DNA of 34,696 nucleotides from assembly GCA_964541255.1 (NCBI GenBank), contig CAZIPL010000011.1, positions 1 to 34,696 on the forward strand, read 5' to 3'. This DNA is from CAYOSU01 sp964541255 (GTDB taxonomy: Bacteria; Bacillota; Clostridia; Christensenellales; CAMQZB01). The first letter of the stretch is position 1; each line of letters opens with the position of its first letter. Position numbers and translations under genes: made by a program. Shown here piece after piece: positions 1-6,854 of the stretch. A model generated the notes under the pieces. The model saw only the letters and a program-made list of their open reading frames with translations. It was not told the origin of the DNA and did no database searches.

Positions 1-1337
1 GAGCGACATTCGGTGTCTTTTTCGACTTCGTATTTCGTATATTCACCGACGGTATAAATAATTTGTGCGAGTGTATCGCCGTCGTCGAGATAGAAATAGC
101 GATTTATAAAGGAGAGCATATTTTCTACGTCTTCTTTTTCGCCGTTCCAGCAAAGCATTGCAGCAAAGGAAAGAGGGATATACGTGAAAGGCAAATATTG
201 AACGTGTCCCATATCGCCCCAATCGGTGAGTATAACGCCCTTTGCGCCGTATTTTTTGCCGGATGCTATGGCGCTTCGTATGTTTGCAATCGCCACATCG
301 GTTTTTTGCGAGAAAGAGCACCAAGTGGAACTTCCGGGGCAAACGATAAAATCACAGTCGGCTTTTTTATATTGTTCTAAGTGCTTTTCAAACGGGTGGT
401 TTGCTTCGTATCCCCATTCGAGAACGGTGACGTCTTTGGGAAGTTTTTTGACTAGCTCGGGATGTTTGATTACTATGTCGCCCCACATTAGCATTTTCTT
501 GTCGAAGAACTTGCATATTTCATACATTTTGAGGGTGTAGTCGAGATAGATATCCTCTACCTTTTCGCCTTTTTTGGCAAGTTTATTTAAGCCGAATGGC
601 TCGTCAAGGCATACGTTGAAGTTGTCAGAAGAAAAATTCGGCAAAAGATCGTCGCTCATTTTAGCGACAAGCTCGATAGTATCGGGGTTTTTGGGGTTGG
701 CGGTTTGCTTCATTACGTCGAAAGCAAGGTGTTTATATTCGTCCGTTTTAAGCCATTCACCCATATGTCCCAATGAGTTTTGCGTGGGAACAAGGTCAAT
801 GCAACGCTCCTTGCAATAGGCATCGAATTCCTTAATTTCTTCGGGCGTTAAAGGCGTTTTGTCTTCCCAATATTTATTAAACGACGGATACGCGAAAGAA
901 AAGCCCTCGATATAAAGCTCCAAGTGGTTGATTTTCAGCATAACGAGATCGTTCGCGATTTTTTTAAGCGTCGAAAGAGTCGGAACCTTACCGCGACTTA
1001 TGTCGAGCATATATCCTCTTATCAGAAAGTCGGGATAGTCGTATATCTCAAGTGCATAAAGCGGATCGAGAGAATCGAAGATCTGCCTTAGCGTTGCCAA
1101 AGCGTATAGAATACCGTTGTTGTCGCTATGCGAGATGACGATATTTGTCGGCTTTATCGAAAGTTTATATCCCTCTGGCGGAAGTGTCTTGTCGAGTATG
1201 CACGTAATTTTGCCTTCAAGGGTCAATTTTTTTGCGTAAGGAACGGTTATACTTGTTAAGTCAAACTTCAAAACGGTTGACGGAACGTTTGATATTTCGA
1301 TGTTTTTGACTTGCGGGGTTAAAATAAGTTCGTTCAT
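1..1337 (-). CDS. GH20-like beta-N-acetylhexosaminidase, C-terminus cut by window edge
   Basis: The reading frame is open from an ATG at 1337 down to the window edge, about 445 codons, so the C-terminus lies outside. Family 20 glycoside hydrolases remove terminal N-acetylglucosamine or N-acetylgalactosamine. Seen: an N-terminal alpha/beta region of about 100 residues (NGILYALATLRQIFDSL), then the TIM-barrel start (RGYMLDISRGKVPTLSTLKK), then LDEPFGL with a D-E pair near residues 245-246 that fits the GH20 polarising Asp and acid/base Glu, then MWGD and WGYEANHPF. No signal peptide is visible, so it probably acts in the cytoplasm on imported oligosaccharides. The start has GAGG about 7 nt upstream. 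It is divergent from the EEP gene. The family call is by motif; a GH20-like relative of other specificity is possible. Confidence 0.75.
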   Translation of the reverse strand, partial: MNELILTPQVKNIEISNVPSTVLKFDLTSITVPYAKKLTLEGKITCILDKTLPPEGYKLSIKPTNIVISHSDNNGILYALATLRQIFDSLDPLYALEIYDYPDFLIRGYMLDISRGKVPTLSTLKKIANDLVMLKINHLELYIEGFSFAYPSFNKYWEDKTPLTPEEIKEFDAYCKERCIDLVPTQNSLGHMGEWLKTDEYKHLAFDVMKQTANPKNPDTIELVAKMSDDLLPNFSSDNFNVCLDEPFGLNKLAKKGEKVEDIYLDYTLKMYEICKFFDKKMLMWGDIVIKHPELVKKLPKDVTVLEWGYEANHPFEKHLEQYKKADCDFIVCPGSSTWCSFSQKTDVAIANIRSAIASGKKYGAKGVILTDWGDMGHVQYLPFTYIPLSFAAMLCWNGEKEDVENMLSFINRYFYLDDGDTLAQIIYTVGEYTKYEVEKDTECR

Positions 1338-1362
1338 AATGTCCTCATAATGCTGCTTTTTG

Positions 1363-1432
1363 TGAAAAGTTTGTCGTATCTATTGAAAATTTGTCGCATA
1401 TTATCGTAAGATTTTCAATGGATATCCATTGA
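1363..1432. promoter_or_regulatory. Repeat-rich control region upstream of the GH20-like gene
   Basis: Two near-identical direct repeats of the form TGAAAA(G)TTTGTCG.AT begin at 1363 and 1384, a 21-bp period. They are followed by an 18-bp perfect palindrome, TCAATGGATATCCATTGA, at 1415-1432. ATTGAAAAT (1382-1390) and ATTTTCAAT (1411-1419) form a further inverted pair. Direct repeats spaced by two helical turns are typical of AraC-type operators. That assignment is inference, and no clear -10/-35 pair was found for the minus-strand gene. Confidence 0.4.
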
Positions 1433-1500
1433 TAGTCTCACCCGATTGAGCCTAAAGCCGTCATTTTTGCGAAATTTTCAAATCTTTGCTTGTAGTATAT
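1427..1500. repeat. Dispersed repeat copy A
   Basis: This stretch matches 6949-7027 over most of its length, sharing CATTGATAGT(C/T)TCAC(C/T)CGATTGAG at one end and ATTTTCAAATCTTTG(C/G)TTGTAGTAT at the other, with a less conserved middle. Both copies lie about 270-360 bp upstream of a plus-strand start codon. No ORF or terminal inverted repeat explains it. The rest of 1338-1784 is AT-rich and holds only the regulatory elements listed separately. Confidence 0.6.
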
Positions 1501-1696
1501 AAAAAACAGTTTGAAATAGAAAAGCAGGTTTCTCTTTTTTAGTTCGAAGAGAAAGCAACTTTGAATAAATATTGTTTTTCAAAATGTTTTTCGAAAAGTA
1601 ACGTAGCTTTGTATGAATAATATTTAAAGCTTCTTATAAATGATACCAAAAAAAAGAGTAAAAAACAATACAATCATCATAAAATCGATAAATATA

Positions 1697-1725
1697 TTGA
1701 ATTTTGGTAAGCGGTGTGATAAAAT
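1697..1725 (+). promoter_or_regulatory. Sigma-A-like promoter for the EEP-family gene
   Basis: TTGAAT at 1697-1702 and TAAAAT at 1720-1725 are separated by 17 bp. The predicted start near 1732 gives a leader of about 50 nt that contains the hairpin at 1739-1760. Confidence 0.5.
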
Positions 1726-1738
1726 CAAATGGCGGAAT

Positions 1739-1760
1739 AAAAGCGTGCTACGCTTTTTTT
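1739..1760 (+). terminator. Terminator-like hairpin inside the EEP leader
   Basis: AAAAGCGT and ACGCTTTT form a perfect 8-bp stem around a 3-nt loop (GCT), and the T-run continues to 1760. It sits between the predicted promoter and the start codon at 1785, so it could act as an attenuator. The stem is short and AT-rich. Confidence 0.4.
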
Positions 1761-1784
1761 CGACGAACAAAAGGGAACATAATA

Positions 1785-2681
1785 ATGAAAAAGGTGATTA
1801 AAGTGGTTGGAATTATTATTGCGGCGGTACTTATCGGAATTATTGTTGTGCAGGGATTTTATTTCCCAAAATATTTATCGAGCAAAAAACCTATCGAATT
1901 GCCATCTGTTGACGATAGTAAAATCACGGTTATGTCGAGTAACGTGCGTTGCTACTCGCCTAACGATTTATTTAAAAAGAGCTGGTTTTATCGCGCGGGG
2001 CTTGTCAGAGAAAATCTTTCCGCGTATACTCCCGACATCGTAGGCTTTCAAGAGGTTACGTGGCTGCATTACGGCTATCTTCAAAAGGTGCTTGAGGGAT
2101 ACGATTCCGTTATCGAATATCGCGATAACAGTTCTATGAGCGAGGGCTGCCCGATTTTTTATCGAAAAGACAAGTTTGAACTTGTCGATAAGGGAAGTTT
2201 TTGGCTTTCGGAAACGCCAGAGAAGATGAGTAAAGACTGGGGTGCGGCGTGCTATCGCGTTTGCAGCTACGTTATTTTGAAAGAAATTTCAACTCAAAAA
2301 GAACTTGTCGTTTTCAACACCCATTTAGACCACGTTTCCGACGAGGCGAGAGTTAAGGGGATTGCGGTGGTGCTCGATAAGATTCAAGCGTTTGGCGACA
2401 AGCCGTCTATCTTTATGGGCGATATGAACGCAAAGCCGAACAGCGTGACATATAATAACGCCGTCGAAAGCTTTGACGACGCAAAAGTCGTTGCGACAGA
2501 CACTATGGACGGTGCGACATATCAGGCGTGGGGCAAAAAACTCAATCACGAAAGAATAGATTACTTCTTGGTTTCGAAAACGGGCATCGAAGTTGAAAAA
2601 TATGCCGTCGTTCAAAACACTTACGACGGAGTATATCCGTCAGACCATTTCCCGATTTATCTCGAAATGAAGCTTGATTAA
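1785..2681 (+). CDS. Membrane-anchored endonuclease/exonuclease/phosphatase (EEP) family protein
   Basis: The EEP superfamily (DNase I, exonuclease III, sphingomyelinase and inositol phosphatase relatives) hydrolyses phosphodiester or phosphomonoester bonds using a divalent metal. The 298-residue protein starts with Lys residues and a hydrophobic segment (about residues 4-24), so the catalytic domain is probably outside the membrane. Family motifs are in order: MSSNVRCYS (Asn53), DIVGFQEV (metal-binding Glu90), FNTHLDH (His180), GDMNAKPNS (Asp213, Asn215) and SDHFPI (Asp287, His288). I chose the ATG at 1785, not an in-frame ATG at 1704, because 1704 would lie before the predicted promoter's -10 element and 1785 gives a normal membrane-anchor N-terminus. 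The substrate cannot be told from sequence. Confidence 0.85.
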   Translation: MKKVIKVVGIIIAAVLIGIIVVQGFYFPKYLSSKKPIELPSVDDSKITVMSSNVRCYSPNDLFKKSWFYRAGLVRENLSAYTPDIVGFQEVTWLHYGYLQKVLEGYDSVIEYRDNSSMSEGCPIFYRKDKFELVDKGSFWLSETPEKMSKDWGAACYRVCSYVILKEISTQKELVVFNTHLDHVSDEARVKGIAVVLDKIQAFGDKPSIFMGDMNAKPNSVTYNNAVESFDDAKVVATDTMDGATYQAWGKKLNHERIDYFLVSKTGIEVEKYAVVQNTYDGVYPSDHFPIYLEMKLD

Positions 2682-2802
2682 ACGGGTGTTAACACGCTTT
2701 TGAGATGAGAGAAAATTTTAATGCGTTGCCATTAAGCTATCGCATATTTTGCTGCTTGTAAAGCTTAGAGTTTTCTGTTTTTTAGTATAGAGAGAAATAA
2801 AG

Positions 2803-2845
2803 CGAGCCTTGACGGATAGAATTTCCGCTATTGAGGCTCGTTTTT
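2803..2845 (+). terminator. Intrinsic terminator after the EEP-family gene
   Basis: CGAGCCT (2803-2809) pairs with AGGCTCG (2834-2840), with a short inner GGA/TCC pairing in the loop, followed by five Ts. It lies between the convergent EEP and TetR genes. The opposite strand has only a weak T-run. Confidence 0.7.
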
Positions 2846-2893
2846 GTATTTATATGTGATTTTGTGCTTTTGAAAGAGTTGAAAAATGGTTCA

Positions 2894-3475
2894 TTATGCG
2901 CGGTTTGGTTTTGAATGAAGTTCGATGAAGTTTGTCGTCCAAAATTTTGTGTATTCATATAGGTCGTCAAGATTTTTGTCGGTATATCCGCGGCAGAATT
3001 TGACGTATTCGCATAAAAGTCCGTCAAGGAATATTTGAATGTCAAGCTCGATATATGTTTTATTCTTGATTCTTTCGTCGTTGTGGCATAGCTCCAACAG
3101 TTTCCCAGACGCAATTGCAGTGAGTTTTTTTGCGGCGAAAAGGAATTCGTTGGATTTGCATAACAAGCTGTAGTTTTCGTTATTTCTGCGGATAAATTCA
3201 AATATCGAATCGATGAATTGCGAGATGTTTTTCGAATCGATAAGTCGTGCGTTGTCGAAAAAAGCGTCGATAAGCTCGTTTTCGTAATCTTCCGCAACGC
3301 CGTAGATGTCGTCGTAATGAGAATAGAAAGAACCACGACTTATTTCAGCGCGGTTGCATAGTTCGCTTACGCATATTTTGCCAAGCTCTTTCTTTTCGGA
3401 AAGCATTTCGGCGAATACTTTTTTGATGAGTCTTCTCGTTTTTCTCGAGGAATTGTTCAAGTTCTGCGCTTTCAT
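2894..3475 (-). CDS. TetR/AcrR-family transcriptional regulator
   Basis: The protein has 193 residues, a normal TetR length. The N-terminal helix-turn-helix reads ICVSELCNRAEISRGSFYSH with the following YDDIYGV, which is the conserved TetR recognition-helix pattern. The C-terminal helical region is variable and would bind an unknown ligand. I chose the ATG at 3475 because AAGGAG lies 5 nt upstream; an in-frame ATG at 3502 lacks this. A consensus promoter with an overlapping long inverted repeat lies just upstream, which suggests autorepression. The divergent TerB-like gene may share that operator. Confidence 0.88.
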   Translation of the reverse strand: MKAQNLNNSSRKTRRLIKKVFAEMLSEKKELGKICVSELCNRAEISRGSFYSHYDDIYGVAEDYENELIDAFFDNARLIDSKNISQFIDSIFEFIRRNNENYSLLCKSNEFLFAAKKLTAIASGKLLELCHNDERIKNKTYIELDIQIFLDGLLCEYVKFCRGYTDKNLDDLYEYTKFWTTNFIELHSKPNRA

Positions 3476-3563
3476 AAAACTCCTTTCCTTACACAATTGC
3501 AAGCCCCTTGTTCAAATGCGAACGGCAAAGGTTTTGCTGTGCTTAACATTTTTCGATAATTAC

Positions 3564-3610
3564 ATTATAATTCAACATAGTTAAAATGTCAACAGTGTTT
3601 AACTATGTTG
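3564..3610 (-). promoter_or_regulatory. Consensus promoter and palindromic operator of the TetR gene
   Basis: On the minus strand TTGACA (3592-3587), a 17-bp spacer and TATAAT (3569-3564) match the sigma-A consensus exactly. A perfect 13-bp inverted repeat, CAACATAGTTAAA (3573-3585) and TTTAACTATGTTG (3598-3610), places one arm in the spacer and the other upstream of the -35. That is the geometry expected of a TetR autoregulatory operator. Confidence 0.75.
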
Positions 3611-3614
3611 GTTG

Positions 3615-3683
3615 ACGGGATTCCGCCGTGAGGACATTTACGTAGGAGGCTTAAGATAGGTCGTTTTCGTGGCGAAATCCCGT
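3615..3683 (+). other. Long stem-loop in the leader of the TerB-like gene
   Basis: ACGGGATTCCGCC (3615-3627) pairs with GGCGAAATCCCGT (3671-3683) at 12 of 13 positions and is followed by TTT. The enclosed 43 nt contain an AGGAGG that is not placed before any usable start. It could be an attenuator or a structured leader. It does not match a riboswitch class I know. Confidence 0.4.
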
Positions 3684-3716
3684 TTTCCTAATAATGAGAA
3701 GGAAAGGAGAAGGAAA

Positions 3717-4172
3717 ATGTTTGAATTCAAGAAATTATGCGATGCGTTCGAAGAAATGTCTGCCGCGGAAAGAGGCGTTATGCTTGCGGAAAAATCCGTA
3801 ACGATTCTACAAAAACTAAGTTGTCTTCACGTTTCCGTGATTGACCCCGTTAAGACTCTTGCGGGTTTTATTGTCGGGGCGGTTGCTTCGGACGGCAAAG
3901 TAAACGAAAAGGAGTATCTTTTGATATATCCGTCGCTTGTGAGAGTTTTCGGAGACGAATTTGACTATGCATCTGTCAAAGAAGGTTTCAAAAAAGACGT
4001 CGAGGGAAGAAAAGCGTTGACGGAATACACGCAATCGATGCTCGGAATACTCGACTTTTTGGACGATGAACTTAAAAGCGATATAATTACGTTGTGTCTT
4101 TGCGTGACGGCGATTGACGGAAAAGTCAATCTGAGAGAGAAAAATTACATCAAACGGCTTTGCAAGGCGTAA
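3717..4172 (+). CDS. TerB-like (tellurite-resistance B fold) small protein
   Basis: The protein has 151 residues and an all-helical TerB-like pattern. Two acidic DGKV motifs, VASDGKVNEKEYLLI in the first half and TAIDGKVNLREKNYIKRL at the C-terminus, match the metal-binding repeats of the TerB/DjlA-N family. No membrane segment or signal peptide is present. The exact role of such stand-alone proteins is unknown; tellurite resistance should not be assumed. I chose ATG 3717 because AAGGAGAAGG lies just upstream, although a GTG at 3669 is in frame. It is divergent from the TetR gene and ends at a strong terminator. Confidence 0.7.
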   Translation: MFEFKKLCDAFEEMSAAERGVMLAEKSVTILQKLSCLHVSVIDPVKTLAGFIVGAVASDGKVNEKEYLLIYPSLVRVFGDEFDYASVKEGFKKDVEGRKALTEYTQSMLGILDFLDDELKSDIITLCLCVTAIDGKVNLREKNYIKRLCKA

Positions 4173-4188
4173 AACTGTTGTGTTTTCC

Positions 4189-4217
4189 GAAAAAGAGGGG
4201 TTAAGCCCCTCTTTTTC
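4189..4217. terminator. Strong bidirectional-type terminator after the TerB-like gene
   Basis: GAAAAAGAGGGG (4189-4200) pairs perfectly with CCCCTCTTTTTC (4206-4217) around a 5-nt loop. The T-run is part of the 3' arm. Confidence 0.85.
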
Positions 4218-4344
4218 ATTGTATGAAGCATTATATTATATTTCGAAAAGCAACATAGAGTTTTTATAATCGGCTATATATACTATAGTTTATTTGTATC
4301 TATAACAGATATTGGGAGTGTTTGAGATAATGTTAAAATAATTA

Positions 4345-4373
4345 TTGACATATGGTTTTGAAAGTAATATAAA
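4345..4373 (+). promoter_or_regulatory. Sigma-A promoter for the two-TM coiled-coil gene
   Basis: TTGACA (4345-4350), a 17-bp spacer and TATAAA (4368-4373). The expected leader is about 90 nt and includes a small hairpin (ACGGGAC/GTTCCGT at about 4385-4405). Confidence 0.65.
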
Positions 4374-4469
4374 GTAATTAAAAAACGGGACCAACGACGT
4401 TCCGTAGTATTATATTTCGAATTTTATGTAAACAAATCGGAATTATTACTTAAAAAACGGAGGGAATTT

Positions 4470-4889
4470 ATGGTAGATTTTGAAGACAGAAAAGAAACAA
4501 AAGAAGAGAAAGAAAAAAGGGTTTTCGAAGAAACCTATTCGAAGCAAAGTAAAGCCGCGAAGAAAGTTATGACAATAGTATTCGGTATTTTGGGAGCGGT
4601 TTTCCTTGTCGCGGGAATAATTATGTTTTGTTTTAGAAGTTATGACGAAGAACTTATTATTTCGTCGCTGGTATTTATATTCTTAGGTGCGCTGTATTTG
4701 GTGTTGGGGCTTATATTCAAAAAAGTAATCCCTGAAAAAATCGATTTTGAAAAGTATAAAAAGAGAAAAGAAAAATACGGCTATTCCGATACGACGTCGC
4801 TTTCTATTCAAGTGGGAGTGCTTGAAAAGAAAATCGAAGAGCTCGAAGAGCGAATCGAACAGCTTGAAAAGGACGAAAGAAGATTATAA
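4470..4889 (+). CDS. Small two-TM membrane protein with C-terminal coiled coil, function unknown
   Basis: I do not recognise a family. The 139-residue protein has a highly charged N-terminus (DRKETKEEKEKR), two hydrophobic segments at about residues 33-55 (MTIVFGILGAVFLVAGIIMF) and 62-85 (ELIISSLVFIFLGALYLVLG), and a C-terminal heptad-rich helix at about 113-139 (VLEKKIEELEERIEQLEKD). Both ends would face the same side of the membrane. CGGAGGG lies 8 nt before the ATG. It has its own promoter and stands alone. Confidence 0.75.
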   Translation: MVDFEDRKETKEEKEKRVFEETYSKQSKAAKKVMTIVFGILGAVFLVAGIIMFCFRSYDEELIISSLVFIFLGALYLVLGLIFKKVIPEKIDFEKYKKRKEKYGYSDTTSLSIQVGVLEKKIEELEERIEQLEKDERRL

Positions 4890-4939
4890 TAGGTTGTATT
4901 AAATAAAAAGACGTTTAGAATCACTTTTCCATAAAGGTT

Positions 4940-4965
4940 TTGCATAAATGCGAAAGTTTATGCAA
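4940..4965. promoter_or_regulatory. Palindromic operator candidate upstream of the fucosidase gene
   Basis: TTGCATAAA (4940-4948) and TTTATGCAA (4957-4965) form a perfect 9-bp inverted repeat with an 8-nt spacer. A weak promoter, TTGCAA (5047-5052), 17 bp, TAGTAT (5070-5075), lies downstream, so the palindrome could be a regulator site for the GH29 gene. No matching regulator is encoded next to it. Confidence 0.35.
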
Positions 4966-5060
4966 TACAAAAACCGTCCTTAATGATAGAATGAGAGAAC
5001 GTAAGAAGTATACGGCAAAGCGAACAAACCCTTGAAATTCGAAGTATTGCAAGAATACTA

Positions 5061-5136
5061 CAATCCCTTTAGTATTTCGGCGACAGCTCCCTTGCTAAGG
5101 GAGCCTTTGGCTTTGTGATTAAACATTCTTGCTTTG
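5061..5136. repeat. Remnant of a dispersed palindromic element, copy 1
   Basis: GCTCCCTT (5086-5093) and AAGGGAGC (5097-5104) form a perfect stem with loop GCT, preceded by CAATCCC and followed by CTTTGGCTTTGTG. The same flanks occur at 20267-20350. The order CAATCCC, GACA.CTCC, CTTTGGCTTTG resembles small palindromic elements common in gut Clostridia; that resemblance is from memory. Confidence 0.5.
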
Positions 5137-5158
5137 AAAATATAATAAGGAGAAAAAT

Positions 5159-6394
5159 ATGAACAACACTATGGTACCGAACGAAAAGCAGTTGACTTTT
5201 CTTGAATGGGAAAGAGGAATCTTTATTCATTTCGGAATAAGAACTTTTTACGAAGGTCATGTCGACTGGGATAAAAAGCCAATGCCGCTTTCCGGTTTCA
5301 ATCCGACGGAATTAAACACCGACCAATGGATGGATGTAATCACAAAGGCGGGCTTCAACTATGCGATTTTGACGACAAAGCACCACGACGGATTCTGCAA
5401 TTGGCCTACTAAAACAAACGAAAACAACGTTGCGCATACTCCGTGGAGAGACGGCAAAGGAGACGTTGTTCTTGATTTCGTAACGTCGTGTAGAAAGTAC
5501 GGCGTAAAAGTGGGACTATATTATTCGCCTGCGGAATGGGATTTTGAAAGTCGCGATTCGAAAGAGTTCGACGATTACGTAGCCACTCAATTAACGGAGC
5601 TTATGACGGAGTACGGCGAAATCGACTATATTTGGTTTGACGATTGCGGTTCGGACAATCATAAGTACGACGTAGACAGATATGTCGATATTATGAGAAG
5701 CAATCAGCCCGGGATTAGGATTTTCAACATGTGGGATCCCGACGTCAAATGGGCAAACAACGAGGGAAGCGTAGGCGGAATCGATCTTCCGAAAGTGTGG
5801 AGAATGGATCACGCGACGCACGGTGAAATTATTATGCACGACCCCGACAAGTGCTTTATGCCTATCGAGTGCAATTCAAGAATGAGAAGCTTGAATTGGT
5901 TCTATAGTGAATACGACGTTCACACGGTAAAAACGCCAGAAGAACTTATGGGGTTATATTATCATTCGGTCGGAAACGGCGGCAATTTCTTGATTAACGT
6001 AGGTCCCGACAGAAGAGGACTTTTCCCCGAGGTTGATTCGGAAAGCCTTATAAAGTTCGGAGAGAATCTCAAGGCGAGATTTTCTAATCCCATAAATAAA
6101 TCGTTTAACATTATGGGCGATTATATTCAAGTAATGCTCGAAAAAGACGCGCTTGTCAACCAAATCGTTTTGGAAGAAGATATTACGAACGGAGAGATGA
6201 TTACGTCGTTCGAGGTTCGTCCTATCGGCAGACAGATCTTCAATATGCCGTGCATATATAGAGGCGCGTATGTAGGGCATCGCAGAATAATCACCTTCCC
6301 GCCCGTTTCGTCGCAGTGCTTTGCGATTAAGATTACGGGTAAGCGCGGAGATTTCAAAATCAAAAAGTGCGAGCTTCATTATATTAAGGGCTGA
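5159..6394 (+). CDS. GH29 alpha-L-fucosidase
   Basis: GH29 enzymes remove terminal alpha-linked L-fucose with retention of configuration. The 411-residue protein opens directly with the barrel (FLEWERGIFIHFGI), followed by the family signatures YAILTTKHHDGFCNWPTK at about residues 69-86 and WFDD with the probable nucleophile Asp161. It continues with VWRMD and GNGGNFLINVGPDRRGLFP at about 272-290, typical of the end of the GH29 catalytic domain. A short beta-rich C-terminal domain follows. There is no signal peptide, which points to intracellular action on imported fucosides. The acid/base residue cannot be assigned by eye. TAAGGAG lies 7 nt before the ATG. The two MFS transporters further downstream are possible partners but have their own promoters. 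Confidence 0.93.
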   Translation: MNNTMVPNEKQLTFLEWERGIFIHFGIRTFYEGHVDWDKKPMPLSGFNPTELNTDQWMDVITKAGFNYAILTTKHHDGFCNWPTKTNENNVAHTPWRDGKGDVVLDFVTSCRKYGVKVGLYYSPAEWDFESRDSKEFDDYVATQLTELMTEYGEIDYIWFDDCGSDNHKYDVDRYVDIMRSNQPGIRIFNMWDPDVKWANNEGSVGGIDLPKVWRMDHATHGEIIMHDPDKCFMPIECNSRMRSLNWFYSEYDVHTVKTPEELMGLYYHSVGNGGNFLINVGPDRRGLFPEVDSESLIKFGENLKARFSNPINKSFNIMGDYIQVMLEKDALVNQIVLEEDITNGEMITSFEVRPIGRQIFNMPCIYRGAYVGHRRIITFPPVSSQCFAIKITGKRGDFKIKKCELHYIKG

Positions 6395-6527
6395 TATAAA
6401 CAAAACGCAAAATAGTATAAAAATATGAATATTATGATTTATTTTTAGTTGTTTTATAACAAAATAATACAAATTGATAAAAGATAGTATTACAACAAAA
6501 AACAATCGCGATAGTAATAAAAAAGAG

Positions 6528-6561
6528 AGCTTCCTTTAAGAATATTAAAGGGAGCTTTTTT
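6528..6561 (+). terminator. Intrinsic terminator after the fucosidase gene
   Basis: AGCTTCCTTTAA (6528-6539) pairs with TTAAAGGGAGCT (6545-6556), with one G-T wobble, followed by T6. Confidence 0.85.
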
Positions 6562-6583
6562 GTGTGTCTCTCGGTTAATATCA

Positions 6584-6724
6584 TTGCAAAAAACGAAGTT
6601 GATTATTCCACGTACTTATGAAATAACGGAGATGGCAGACGAAATGACGAAAGGCGAACTTCGCAGAATCATTGAAGAGCTAAAAGCAAAAGGTTGGACG
6701 GCTGAAGAAATCGTTGATTTTTAG
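6584..6724 (+). CDS. Tiny ORF, possibly a remnant, function unknown
   Basis: The frame is open from a TTG at 6584 (46 residues) or an ATG at 6632 (30 residues) to TAG at 6724. The peptide is helical and charged: EMADEMTKGELRRIIEELKA followed by KGWTAEEIVDF. Its composition looks like real protein. There is no good Shine-Dalgarno before the TTG, though CGGAG lies close to the ATG at 6632. No promoter is visible between the terminator at 6561 and this frame. It may be the tail of a decayed gene. It ends 3 nt before the 3' end of the convergent candidate sRNA. Confidence 0.3.
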   Translation: MQKTKLIIPRTYEITEMADEMTKGELRRIIEELKAKGWTAEEIVDF

Positions 6725-6726
6725 TT

Positions 6727-6807
6727 AAAAAAAGCCCCGAACGTTTTTAAGACCGTCGTTCGGAGCTGTAGCAACTGCATGAGGGGAGAGCATCCGCTTC
6801 CCTCTGC
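6727..6807 (-). ncRNA. Candidate small RNA, about 80 nt, with its own promoter and terminator
   Basis: On the minus strand TTGACA (6843-6838), an 18-bp spacer and TATAGT (6819-6814) predict a start near 6807. The RNA would fold a first hairpin from GAGGGGAG/CTTCCCTC (6781-6788 with 6797-6804, 7 of 8 pairs, extended by GCA/TGC). The second hairpin, AGCTCCGAACG/CGTTCGGGGCT (6767-6757 with 6743-6733), has one mismatch and is followed by seven Us at 6733-6727, a standard intrinsic terminator. A 19-codon frame inside lacks a ribosome-binding site. The layout is that of a small regulatory RNA or a type I antitoxin. I cannot assign a family. Confidence 0.55.
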
Positions 6808-6854
6808 TAAAACACTATACCACAAAAATATTTTCTTTGTCAAGGAGCATTAAA

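Noticed and set aside
2782..3336. Minus-strand ORF (184 codons) overlapping tetR
   Set aside because: It is in another frame of the TetR gene, with Thr/Ser/Asn-rich composition and no ribosome-binding site.
3615..3683. Riboswitch in the TerB leader
   Set aside because: The stem-loop is real, but its loop does not match conserved cores of yybP-ykoY, fluoride, NiCo or other classes I can recall, so I list it only as a stem-loop.
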